A stretch of DNA of 16,825 nucleotides from Gammaproteobacteria bacterium (GCA_021151835.1 JAGKWO010000085.1:1-16825); one strand, 5' to 3'. Shown: positions 7,319 through 15,917, counted from the first letter of the stretch. Notes: generated from the sequence alone by a model not told the origin. Made by a program: numbers and translations.

Positions 7319-7427
7319 AGAGGGAAAATAATGTAGCTAAAGCACTTGGCTCGTTTTTTGAGTGTAAAAGCTTATCGAGAAATCAGTCAATTAATTGTTA
7401 TTACTTTTAATAATTGAGAAATTTCAA

Positions 7428-7438
7428 GCTATGCTTAA
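7428..7438 (+). promoter_or_regulatory. Sigma-S type -10 element upstream of prkA
   Basis: GCTATGCTTAA matches the E. coli sigma-S -10 consensus KCTAYRCTTAA at all 11 positions. It lies about 100 nt before the prkA start. No good -35 is present at 17-bp spacing, which sigma-S promoters tolerate. yeaG-yeaH is known to be induced in stationary phase and starvation in E. coli, which fits. The start site is predicted, not mapped. Confidence 0.6.
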
Positions 7439-7536
7439 GATTAACCATTAGTAGAGTTTTCCCGTGAGAGGGGCGCACCAATAACTATTGTTTTCTGAAC
7501 CCTATTGACAGCTTTAATCGCTAACCGAGGTAGAAC

Positions 7537-9459
7537 ATGAGTATATTCAGTCATTATCGCGAGCGCTTTGAAACTACTCAGCAGGAGGAGTTAACGATTA
7601 AGGAGTATCTTGAGCTTTGCAAGAAAGATCCCAGTGTGTATGCCACTGCCGCTGAACGGATGTTGATGGCCATTGGCGAACCCGAGATGGTAGATACCTC
7701 CCAAGACCCTCGTCTCAGTCGAATTTTTTCCAACAAGATAATCAAGCGCTATAAAGCGTTTGGTGATTTCTACGGGATGGAAGAATCCATCCAGCAAATC
7801 GTTTCCTTTTTCAAACACGCGGCGCAAGGGTTGGAGGAAAAAAAGCAAATCCTGTATTTGCTGGGACCTGTAGGTGGTGGTAAATCATCTCTCGCAGAAA
7901 TGCTGAAGTCCCTCATGGAGAAAATGCCGATTTATTGCATCAAGGGCTCGCCGGTATTTGAATCCCCCTTGGGCTTATTTAATCCGGACGAAGACGGCAA
8001 GATCCTGGAGGAAGACTACGGCATTCCTCGCCGTTATATCAAATCCATTATGTCGCCCTGGGCCGCAAAGCGGTTGCAGGAGTTCCGTGGGGATATCACC
8101 CAGTTCAAAGTTGTTAAAGTTTATCCCTCCATACTCAACCAAATTGCGATCACCAAAACGGAACCTGGTGACGAAAACAACCAGGATATATCGTCGCTTG
8201 TGGGTAAGGTTGATATCCGTAAATTGGAAGAGTTCCCTCAGAACGACCCTGACGCTTATAGTTTCAGTGGCGGGCTATGCCGTGCCAATCAGGGTTTGAT
8301 GGAATTTGTGGAGATGTTCAAAGCGCCCATTAAGGTGTTGCACCCTTTACTGACCGCAACCCAGGAGGGCAATTTCAACAGTACCGAGGGCTTGGGTGCA
8401 ATTCCCTTCGATGGGATCATCCTGGCGCATTCCAACGAATCTGAATGGCAGAATTTCCGCAACAATAAAAACAATGAAGCATTTATTGACAGGGTATACA
8501 TAGTCAAAGTGCCTTATTGCTTGCGCGTCACCGAGGAAATGAAAATTTACGAAAAGCTGCTGCAAAATTCATCCTTGTCCAAAGCGCCCTGCGCACCGGA
8601 TACTTTGCGGATGCTGGCTCAATTCTCGGTGCTCTCCCGCATTAAGGAGCCGGAAAATTCCAATATCTACTCCAAAATGCGGATTTATGATGGCGAGAAT
8701 TTGAAAGACACCGATCCTCGTGCAAAATCCTTACAAGAATATAAGGATGCAGCAGGAGTGGACGAAGGCATGAATGGCCTTTCAACCCGCTTCGCATTTA
8801 AGATCTTATCCAAAGTATTTAATTTCGATCCCACTGAAATAGCGGCTAACCCGGTGCACCTGATGTACGTGTTAGAGCAACAAATTGAGCAGGAGCAATT
8901 CCCCAAAGAAGTGCAGGATAAATACCTGAATGCATTAAAAGAATACATATCACCGAAATATGTAGACTTTATTGGCAAAGAGATCCAGACCGCGTATCTG
9001 GAATCCTATGCCGAATATGGCCAAAACATTTTTGATCGCTATGTCACTTATGCTGATTTCTGGATACAGGATCAGGAGTATCGTGATCCTGAAACGGGTG
9101 AGATCCTCAATCGCGCTTCCTTGAACGACGAGTTGGAAAAAATAGAAAAACCGGCAGGTATTTCCAATCCGAAAGATTTCCGCAACGAAATTGTCAATTT
9201 TGTGTTGCGGGCCAAAGCCAACAATTCCGGCAAAAACCCCGACTGGCGTGGCTATGAAAAATTGCGCATTGTGATTGAGAAAAAAATGTTCTCCAACACG
9301 GAAGATTTGTTGCCGGTCATTTCCTTCAATGCCAAGGCGTCGGTGCAAGACAAGAAAAAACACCAGGATTTTGTGCAGCGTATGGTGGAACGCGGTTATA
9401 CGGAAAAACAAGTTCGCTTGCTGTCCGAGTGGTATTTGCGGGTGAGGAAGTCCCAGTAG
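7537..9459 (+). CDS. prkA: PrkA/YeaG family AAA+ ATPase / serine protein kinase
   Basis: The 640-residue protein is collinear with E. coli YeaG (644). An N-terminal PrkA AAA domain carries Walker A GPVGGGKS (110-117) and HAAQGLEEKKQILYLLG just before it. The strongly conserved block LHPLLTATQEGNFNSTEG lies mid-protein, and a C-terminal kinase-like region contains GISNPKDFRNEIVNF and ends WYLRVRKSQ. YeaG autophosphorylates and affects the nitrogen-starvation response in E. coli; Bacillus PrkA affects sporulation, and whether it acts mainly as a kinase or an AAA+ enzyme is debated. AGGT lies 6 nt before the ATG. It is the first gene of the prkA-yeaH-spoVR operon, 36 nt ahead of yeaH. No truncation is visible. 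Confidence 0.95.
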   Translation: MSIFSHYRERFETTQQEELTIKEYLELCKKDPSVYATAAERMLMAIGEPEMVDTSQDPRLSRIFSNKIIKRYKAFGDFYGMEESIQQIVSFFKHAAQGLEEKKQILYLLGPVGGGKSSLAEMLKSLMEKMPIYCIKGSPVFESPLGLFNPDEDGKILEEDYGIPRRYIKSIMSPWAAKRLQEFRGDITQFKVVKVYPSILNQIAITKTEPGDENNQDISSLVGKVDIRKLEEFPQNDPDAYSFSGGLCRANQGLMEFVEMFKAPIKVLHPLLTATQEGNFNSTEGLGAIPFDGIILAHSNESEWQNFRNNKNNEAFIDRVYIVKVPYCLRVTEEMKIYEKLLQNSSLSKAPCAPDTLRMLAQFSVLSRIKEPENSNIYSKMRIYDGENLKDTDPRAKSLQEYKDAAGVDEGMNGLSTRFAFKILSKVFNFDPTEIAANPVHLMYVLEQQIEQEQFPKEVQDKYLNALKEYISPKYVDFIGKEIQTAYLESYAEYGQNIFDRYVTYADFWIQDQEYRDPETGEILNRASLNDELEKIEKPAGISNPKDFRNEIVNFVLRAKANNSGKNPDWRGYEKLRIVIEKKMFSNTEDLLPVISFNAKASVQDKKKHQDFVQRMVERGYTEKQVRLLSEWYLRVRKSQ

Positions 9460-9495
9460 CCTGATTGATTTTTGTTAATCGACGTAGGATTGGGT

Positions 9496-10770
9496 ATGAG
9501 TTACATAATTGATCGACGCCTCAATGCCAAAAACAAAAGCGCTGTGAATCGCCAGCGCTTCTTACGGCGCTATCGCCAACAGATCCAAAAAGCAGTTTCG
9601 GATGCAGTTAATGAGCGTTCGATTACGGATATCGATAAAGGCGGGAAGGTCAGCATTCCGGCGCGGGATATCAACGAGCCAATCATTCATCACGGCCAGG
9701 GTGGCTACAACGAGCGAGTGCTGCCTGGTAATAAACATTTTTCCGAGGGCGATAAAATTGCCCGTCCCCAAGGGGGCGAGGGGCAGGGTAGTGGTGGAAA
9801 GGCCAGTGATTCCGGAGAGGGAATGGACGATTTTTCATTCACGCTTTCGCAGGAAGAATTTTTGGATTTCATGTTCGATGGATTGGAGTTGCCCAACTTG
9901 GTCAAGCGCCAATTGTCTGGCTTGGAAGAATTTAAATCCGTGCGCGGTGGCATTGCCAATGAGGGGCAGCCAGGGCGTATGAATATTGTGCGCTCACTGC
10001 GCTCTGCCAACATGCGCCGCTTGGCATTAACTGGAGGTAAACGCAGGCAGTTGCAGGAATTGCACGCGGAATTGGCGAAGTTAGAGCAACTGCCGGAAAT
10101 CGAGCGCGACCAGCTTCGCTACAATGCAATATTGGAGGCTATCGCCAAGCTGGAAAAATCCATCAGTAAAATTCCCTGGCTGGATACTTTTGATCTCAAA
10201 TACAATTTGATGATTAAGCAGCCTGTGCCCCGCTCCAAAGCCGTGATGTTCTGCATAATGGACGTGTCCGGTTCAATGGACCAGGCAACTAAAGATATTG
10301 CCAAACGATTTTTCATCCTGCTGTATCTGTTTTTGCAACGAAATTATGAAAAAACAGAAATCGTTTTTATTCGCCACCATACCAGTGCCAAGGAAGTGGA
10401 TGAGGATGAGTTTTTCCATTCGCGTGAGACTGGTGGCACCGTGGTATCCAGCGCACTGCGCTTAATGCAAGAAATAATCAAAGACCGCTATTCGCCGGAA
10501 CAATGGAATATCTACGGTGCCCAGGCGTCAGACGGCGACAACTGGGGCGAGGATTCGGATGTATGTCGCGATATCTTGGTTGATGAACTCCTGCCCAATT
10601 GCCAGTACTTTTCTTATATTGAAATCACCAATAACGAACACCAGGCGCTGTGGAATGTGTACGAAACTATCCAACAACAGTATCCGGAAGTGTTTGCCCT
10701 ACAACATATTCGCGGCGTGGGCGATATATATCCCGTGTTTAGAGAGCTATTCCATAAGAAGGTCGCATGA
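9496..10770 (+). CDS. yeaH: YeaH family (DUF444) protein with a VWA-like domain
   Basis: The 424-residue protein starts at MSYIIDRRLNAKNKS, matching E. coli YeaH (about 427). This ATG has GTAGGAT about 7 nt upstream. The frame is open to 9472, but those eight extra codons are not family sequence. The N-terminal part is basic, followed by a Gly/Ser-rich linker (92-110), a charged helical region, then a von Willebrand A-like domain whose MIDAS motif is D256-V-S258-G-S260 (MDVSGSM). A later GGTVVSSAL supplies the usual MIDAS threonine region. Proteins of this kind are always neighbours of PrkA and SpoVR and may scaffold them; the biochemical role is unknown. Its TGA overlaps the spoVR ATG by 4 nt, suggesting translational coupling. 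Confidence 0.95.
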   Translation: MSYIIDRRLNAKNKSAVNRQRFLRRYRQQIQKAVSDAVNERSITDIDKGGKVSIPARDINEPIIHHGQGGYNERVLPGNKHFSEGDKIARPQGGEGQGSGGKASDSGEGMDDFSFTLSQEEFLDFMFDGLELPNLVKRQLSGLEEFKSVRGGIANEGQPGRMNIVRSLRSANMRRLALTGGKRRQLQELHAELAKLEQLPEIERDQLRYNAILEAIAKLEKSISKIPWLDTFDLKYNLMIKQPVPRSKAVMFCIMDVSGSMDQATKDIAKRFFILLYLFLQRNYEKTEIVFIRHHTSAKEVDEDEFFHSRETGGTVVSSALRLMQEIIKDRYSPEQWNIYGAQASDGDNWGEDSDVCRDILVDELLPNCQYFSYIEITNNEHQALWNVYETIQQQYPEVFALQHIRGVGDIYPVFRELFHKKVA

Positions 10771-12079
10771 AAAAACCATTGTTTACCACCTCTGAATGGA
10801 ATTTTGATTTGATCCGGGAAGTGGACCAAGTGCTCGCGGAATTGGCCACCGAGTTTGGGTTGGACACCTATCCTAACCAGATAGAAGTCATTAGTTCCGA
10901 GCAGATGATGGATGCCTATTCTTCAGTGGGCATGCCAATTGGTTACAGCCATTGGTCCTATGGTAAACAATTGTTGAGCACCGAGCATTCCTACAAGCGG
11001 GGGCAAATGGGCTTGGCGTATGAGATTGTGATTAATTCCAATCCCTGCATTGCTTACCTGATGGAAGAAAACACCATGACCATGCAAACGCTGGTCATTG
11101 CCCATGCTTGCTATGGACACAATTCGTTTTTTAAAGGCAATTATCTGTTTCGCACCTGGACTGATGCCAGCTCGATTATTGACTACCTGGTATTCGCGAA
11201 AAATTACATCGGTAAATGTGAGGAGCGATACGGCATTAATGCGGTGGAAGATATCCTGGATTCCTGCCATGCATTAATGAATTACGGTGTGGACAGGTAC
11301 AAACGGCCTTATCCGATATCCGCCCAGGAGGAGGAGCGGCGACAAAGTGAGCGCGAAGAATATTTGCGTAAACATGTCAATGATTTATGGCGAACCATAC
11401 CCAAAAGCGCGAATGCGGATGCGGAGAAAAATGGCACTACACGCTGTTAAACGAATTGCACGCACGTGGTTATGTAACTGATGGCTTTATGCTGGAGTTT
11501 TTACAATCCCACACCAGTGTGATTGCACAACCGGCTTACGATAGCCCGTATTTTGGCGGCATTAATCCTTATACCCTGGGCTTCTCCATCATGAGCGATA
11601 TTCGCCGTATGTGCGAGAACCCCACCGATGAAGACCGCGCCTGGTTTCCGGAAATTGCAGGCACCAATTGGAAGGAAACTCTGCAATTTGCAATGAAAAA
11701 CTTTAAGGACGAAAGTTTTATCCTGCAATTCTTATCGCCCAAAGTGATGCGGGATTTAAAGCTTTTCAGTATTGTGGACGACGACCAACAAGAAAAAATT
11801 CGCGTGGACGCCATCCACAACGAGCGCGGCTTTCGCAAGCTGCGTGAAAATCTGGCCGGCCAATATAACCTTGGCAACCGCGAGCCTAATATCCAGGTAT
11901 ACAATGTGGCAGTTCGCGGTGATCGCTCATTAACTTTGCATCACTACATGCATAATCGTCGCCCTTTGGGCGAGTCCACCCAGGATGTACTGAAACATTT
12001 GCACAGACTTTGGGGGTTTGACATACATTTGCACTCTGTAGATGGTGGTGAAGTTAAGCAGAGTTACCACTGTCCTTAG
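10767..12079 (+). pseudogene. spoVR: SpoVR/YcgB family gene with internal deletion and frameshift
   Basis: Two frames cover one SpoVR protein (E. coli YcgB is about 510 residues). The first, 10767-11450, starts MKKPLFTTSEWNFDLI and matches the family through YGVDRYKRPYPIS and VNDLWRTIPK, then ends in unrelated NGTTRC. The second resumes family sequence at WHYTLLNELH (from 11432) and continues in frame to TAG 12077-12079, through SPKVMRDLKLF, GDRSLTL and LKHLHRLWGFD. The central part around PQENLLYF...NEGWATF, highly conserved in this family, is absent. By comparison with E. coli from memory about 170-175 nt are lost, congruent to 1 modulo 3, at a junction around 11430-11434. Translation would give a 227-residue N-terminal piece; the second half lacks a ribosome-binding site. 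It overlaps yeaH by 4 nt. Confidence 0.88.
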
Positions 12080-13770
12080 TAGTCGGTATTACGTGTTTGA
12101 TCACTTTTTCCCATTCGTTGGCGCACTTTGTTTGAATATAAAACGGCGGGAACGATCACAAACAACGTAATCGCAGAAAATAGCCACAAGGAGTTTTGTT
12201 GGAAAAGTGCCAGGCTGGCAATGTTTGCGGCCTGTTCGTTATTGATATGTTTTGCAATGGGAATCGCACCAAGGGCGGCTTCTTTAGCAATGGAGAATCC
12301 TCCGCTTGCGGCACTTTCCCAGCCGAGCGCTGAAAAGGAACCATAGGCTTTATAACCTATGGCCGAAGCGCCAAAGCCAATCAGCCCAATTCCTATTGTG
12401 CCCATTCCTAATAGCCCTGCGCTTACTGCTCCTATGCTCACAGCACCCACGGAAATAATGCCAACACTGATAGGCGCAATCGCTATGCCGCCCCAGGCGA
12501 ATAGCAATCCGTAGGCATGGCTTCCACCGGCTATCCAGGCAACCACTGGCTTGTCATCATGCTCTGGCATCCCAAAGCGAAAATGAAACAGTGGAATACC
12601 TGCAATGGAAATCGGGCTTATGTATTCGCGCTGTTTGGAACCTATGTGATCGACTGGGTTTTGGAATGCTTCCGGATGGAGTATTCGCTCCTGCATCCTG
12701 AGTGTGCGCAACGCCTTAAACATTTTCAGGGTGAGGATGAAATGGCTGGCAAAAAGTGCGGCCACTAAAAGCTGGGATGCAATTGCATAGGCGCCAATGC
12801 GCACAGGGCTACCAGTGAAACTGGCCACCCCTGCGCTCTCCAGCTTGCTTTCCGCAAGGTACTGCAAACCAACCATACCCAGGATATAGACCAAGGTAAA
12901 TACAAAATAAAGGAGGGTATACAAAATTACACTGTGTCGCTCGCGCCGGGTGCGCGATTGGTCCAGTGCGGCCCTGAGTCCAAAAAAAGAACTGATAATT
13001 CCCGCGAATGCCGCCATCGCCGCTGCCATGGCGCCCCACTTGAATATCGAACTGGCTTTTGCAACACCGGCACTAAAACCGGCGAGTTTTACCGCTGGCG
13101 CAATATCATTAATGGCGACTAATACTGACAAAGTAAATGCAGTGCCTTGTTTACTTCTTGCCAGGGTATCTTCAACAAAGTTTACCATTGCCTGCTGCAG
13201 CAATTTACGGCCACGGGATAACCGTTGTTTCACCGTGTCTTCAGTTAAGTCCAATTGCTTGGCCACATGCTCGATGGAACATTGTTCCCGATAAAATAAA
13301 ACCAGGGGCTCACGATAGGTGTCTGGCATTTTCTCCAATGCTTGCCAGAGCAGTGCCTGTTCCTGGGCGCTAATGATGTCATCTTCTATTTTTCCTTGAA
13401 TGGACTCTTCGTCTTCGTGTTTATCCAACTCATTTGCATTGGCTAATGGCTGCCTTGCTTCCTGGCGACGAAAATGGCTGGTTTTAAATCGAAGAATGCC
13501 ACATAGCCAGGATTTTAATTTCTGCGGATCGCGTAGGGTATCGAGCTTCTTCCAGGCTTCGATAAAAGTCTCTTGGGCGATGTCTTCGCTATGCTTTAAA
13601 TCCCCAACTGCGGAGTAGGCCAGGGCACATAGCAAATTCTGGTAGCGGGTCACAATTGCACAAAAGGCATTCCTATCTCCGCCCAGGGATGCCAGCACCA
13701 GTTCCGTGTCATTCCATTCCGTGCATGGCTTGCGTTCGATGTTGGGTTTGCGTCGTTTAAACAGGCTCAT
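12076..13770 (-). CDS. ECF-type RNA polymerase sigma factor fused to a membrane and glycine-repeat domain
   Basis: The N-terminal 200 residues of this 564-residue protein are an ECF sigma factor. Region 2 is about 35-101 (SEDIAQETFIEAW at 61-73, then LKSWLCGILR) and region 4 about 140-195 (YREPLVLFYREQCSIEHVA, TEDTVKQRLSRGRKLL). Next come hydrophobic segments near 241-265, 280-302 and 327-348, then a glycine repeat domain (about 415-505) and a last transmembrane segment at 525-545. In the repeat, glycines recur every five residues at 437, 442, 447, 452, 457, 462, 467, 472 and 477. Direct membrane tethering of the sigma domain is inferred, and no separate anti-sigma gene is adjacent. ATG 13770 follows an AAAGAG stretch; a TTG start at 13818 would add 16 residues but has weaker support. 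The stop overlaps the spoVR stop on the other strand. Confidence 0.85.
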   Translation of the reverse strand: MSLFKRRKPNIERKPCTEWNDTELVLASLGGDRNAFCAIVTRYQNLLCALAYSAVGDLKHSEDIAQETFIEAWKKLDTLRDPQKLKSWLCGILRFKTSHFRRQEARQPLANANELDKHEDEESIQGKIEDDIISAQEQALLWQALEKMPDTYREPLVLFYREQCSIEHVAKQLDLTEDTVKQRLSRGRKLLQQAMVNFVEDTLARSKQGTAFTLSVLVAINDIAPAVKLAGFSAGVAKASSIFKWGAMAAAMAAFAGIISSFFGLRAALDQSRTRRERHSVILYTLLYFVFTLVYILGMVGLQYLAESKLESAGVASFTGSPVRIGAYAIASQLLVAALFASHFILTLKMFKALRTLRMQERILHPEAFQNPVDHIGSKQREYISPISIAGIPLFHFRFGMPEHDDKPVVAWIAGGSHAYGLLFAWGGIAIAPISVGIISVGAVSIGAVSAGLLGMGTIGIGLIGFGASAIGYKAYGSFSALGWESAASGGFSIAKEAALGAIPIAKHINNEQAANIASLALFQQNSLWLFSAITLFVIVPAVLYSNKVRQRMGKSDQTRNTDY

Positions 13771-13802
13771 AATCTCTTTTTCCAGGTTCTGAGCTAATAA
13801 GT

Positions 13803-13920
13803 GGTGAGTTTTCACCAAAAGGTGACAAGCGAAAGATAAAAAATTTGATTGGAGCCAGGTTCTCCATCAAAACAGTAAAACATTTTAATTCTCTGTCACC
13901 TTTTCTCCAGGATTTGTCAC
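13803..13920. promoter_or_regulatory. Cluster of GTCACC/GGTGAC half-sites between the sigma gene and the CIA30 gene
   Basis: Perfect 11-bp inverted arms AAAAGGTGACA (13817-13827) and TGTCACCTTTT (13894-13904) are present. TGTCAC also repeats directly at 13894-13899 and 13915-13920, exactly 21 bp apart (two helical turns). A further dyad GGTGA/TCACC lies at 13803-13807 and 13812-13816. The cluster lies in the 264-nt divergent region and suggests an operator controlling one or both genes. The binding protein is unknown. Confidence 0.45.
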
Positions 13921-14034
13921 TTATTGGTAGCGTCAACACAACTGGCCCAGCAAAACAGTTGATAGTTGGCCTGACGCTATTAACCCATAAGCCTTCCCAA
14001 ACCCCGAAGGCAACAATCAAGACGGAGACATATT

Positions 14035-14634
14035 ATGAATATTCGCAATGCAACCACCTCAATCATGGGCCAGCCTTTGCTGTTGATCGCGCTGCTCGTC
14101 GCCAACGGTTTCAGTTATGGGGGAGATATAGTTCCCGTTATCGACGACTTTAGTAGTGCTACAAATACCAGTTTAGGTTTTCAACGTTATTTTTTTAATG
14201 ATTCTATGGCAGGTGGGGCGACTAAAACCCAACAGGAGGTTGCCAAAGGGGTTGTCTCCAGCAAAGGTGACATTGTCCCTCCGCGCGGCCAGCCAGGTTG
14301 GGCAAGCATTGCTTTACCCCTTGAAAACCAGGGAGTACCCAAGGATGCCAGCGCTTTCGAAGGTATTCGCCTGCGGCTTAAAATTGTCGCTGGCAATCTT
14401 TTAATTTCTGCCAACAGCACGGAAATCACCAATTTCGATTACCACGCTGCTCTGGTGACGGTGGTGGCAGATGGAGAATTCCACGAAGTCAAAATCCCTT
14501 TTGAATCCATGAAACGCTCATGGTCTGAACAAACACCTCTCAATACCAAAACACTGAACAGTATCAGCATTACGGCTTACGATATGGCAAAAGGCAATTT
14601 TAATTTTGCTGTGGATGAGGTCAGCTTTTATTAA
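14035..14634 (+). CDS. Secreted CIA30-domain protein
   Basis: The 199-residue protein has a hydrophobic N-terminal signal (about 11-29, GQPLLLIALLVANGFSYGG) and then one CIA30 domain (named after the complex I intermediate-associated protein 30, a galactose-binding-like beta-sandwich). Family marks are IDDFSS near 36, the FFNDSMAGGATK stretch (53-64), GWASIALPL (88-96), FEGIRLRLK (108-116), NFDYHAALV (132-140), MKRSWSEQTPL (158-168) and the end FAVDEVSFY. Bacterial members are periplasmic or exported proteins of mostly unknown role; a link to complex I is not implied. GGAG lies about 8 nt before the ATG. It is divergent from the sigma gene, sharing a repeat-rich region, so regulation by that sigma factor is possible but unproven. 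The acyltransferase follows after 47 nt. Confidence 0.8.
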   Translation: MNIRNATTSIMGQPLLLIALLVANGFSYGGDIVPVIDDFSSATNTSLGFQRYFFNDSMAGGATKTQQEVAKGVVSSKGDIVPPRGQPGWASIALPLENQGVPKDASAFEGIRLRLKIVAGNLLISANSTEITNFDYHAALVTVVADGEFHEVKIPFESMKRSWSEQTPLNTKTLNSISITAYDMAKGNFNFAVDEVSFY

Positions 14635-14681
14635 GTCGGAGAGTCGCTAAACACTTTAATCACATCAAACTGGATATGCCC

Positions 14682-15917
14682 ATGCTAGATAATAAACGCC
14701 TGGATTATTTGGATGCAGCGAGAGCTTTTGCCCTGCTATTGGGAATTGTTTTTCATGCGAGCCTTTCTTTTATGCCGATGTTTATTGGATGGGCAGTCAT
14801 GGATGTGTCGACCAGTTCGATTGTGTCGGTGTTTGTCATGGTCGCCCATTCGTTTCGCATGGAATTATTCTTCCTGATCGCAGGATTTTTCAGCCGTATG
14901 AGTTTACACAGTCATGGCATGAGTAACTTTCTTGGCTCCCGTACCCTCAGGATCGCCGTGCCTTTTGCAGTGGGATGGTTTTTGCTGCGCCCATTATTGG
15001 TCTCAGGCTGGGTTATGGGTGGAGAAAGTATTCGCGGTGAAGTAAATGTTTCGGGTGGGTTGATGGCGGGCTTTTCCAGCTTGGCTAAGCTACCCAGCGA
15101 TTTGTTTGTTGGAACTCACCTGTGGTTCCTTTACTACCTTCTGATGATCAGTGCGCTGGTTATTTTGCTGCGCTATTTGTTGGGCTATTTGTTGCGCTCG
15201 TGTAAGCCGCTGGAACAAAAATTACTGCGAATGGCTGATGTGTCTATGGTTTGGATGTCAACGTCCAAAGTGGCGATACTTGCGCTGGCAACTCCCACGG
15301 CAGTTTGCCTTTGGTTTATAAGCCACTGGAGTGTGGATACGCCGGATAAATCCCTGGTGCCCCACTATCCGGTGTTGCTTATCTATGGAGGATTTTTTCT
15401 ATTTGGTTGGTTGCTTCACCGCGAGGCGGCCTTAATGGAGCAATTTTCCCGTTTAACCTGGAACAAATTGTTATTGTGTTTGCTGGGATTGGTAGTAACC
15501 GGGTGGATCTACACATTGTCAGTGAAACCGAGCCACCCGCATTACAATCTATTAAAAGCCGCATTTGTCTTTTGTCATGCGATCACCATGTGGCTACTGG
15601 TGGCGCTCACCATTGGTTTATGTAAACGCTTCTTTGATCGCCCCAGCCAAACAATGCGTTACCTTGCCGATTCATCCTATTGGCTCTATTTGATTCACTT
15701 GCCTATTGTTATTTTCCTGCAAATTGCTGTTGCCGAACTTGGGTGGCATTGGTCGTTAAAGCTCATAAGCATTTCGCTTGCGACTATTGTCCTATCAATC
15801 CTGATATATGATGCCTTCGTTCGTTCAACGGTTATTGGTAGGGTTCTGAACGGAAAACGAAAGCCTCGAAATATTTTTATTGGCATGAACCTGTTCAAAA
15901 AAGCTTGGGGACGATAA
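14682..15917 (+). CDS. Membrane acyltransferase, acyltransferase-3 family
   Basis: This is an integral inner-membrane protein of 411 residues with about ten hydrophobic segments. It has acyltransferase-3 (OpgC/OafA-like) hallmarks: the start RLDYLDAARAFALLLGIVFH, with the conserved histidine of the first membrane helix, then FRMELFFLIAGFFSR (about 59-73), LRIAVPFAVGWFL, THLWFLYYLL (about 144-153) and a late YWLYLIHLPIVI. Such proteins transfer acyl groups such as acetyl or succinyl to periplasmic glycans or other acceptors; the substrate cannot be read here. ATG 14682 is preferred over ATG 14676, because GGAT (14672-14675) is well spaced for 14682 and too close for 14676. It lies 47 nt after the CIA30 gene, probably in the same transcript. 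Confidence 0.85.
   Translation: MLDNKRLDYLDAARAFALLLGIVFHASLSFMPMFIGWAVMDVSTSSIVSVFVMVAHSFRMELFFLIAGFFSRMSLHSHGMSNFLGSRTLRIAVPFAVGWFLLRPLLVSGWVMGGESIRGEVNVSGGLMAGFSSLAKLPSDLFVGTHLWFLYYLLMISALVILLRYLLGYLLRSCKPLEQKLLRMADVSMVWMSTSKVAILALATPTAVCLWFISHWSVDTPDKSLVPHYPVLLIYGGFFLFGWLLHREAALMEQFSRLTWNKLLLCLLGLVVTGWIYTLSVKPSHPHYNLLKAAFVFCHAITMWLLVALTIGLCKRFFDRPSQTMRYLADSSYWLYLIHLPIVIFLQIAVAELGWHWSLKLISISLATIVLSILIYDAFVRSTVIGRVLNGKRKPRNIFIGMNLFKKAWGR

Noticed and set aside
11387..12079. Second half of spoVR as a separate functional gene
   Set aside because: ATG 11387 has no Shine-Dalgarno, lies inside the first frame, and the first 15 codons are not family sequence; it is the displaced 3' part of one broken gene.
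13771..13818. TTG start giving a 580-residue sigma factor
   Set aside because: The 16 extra residues are not needed for region 2, TTG is a rare start, and ATG 13770 has a purine-rich AAAGAG stretch just upstream.
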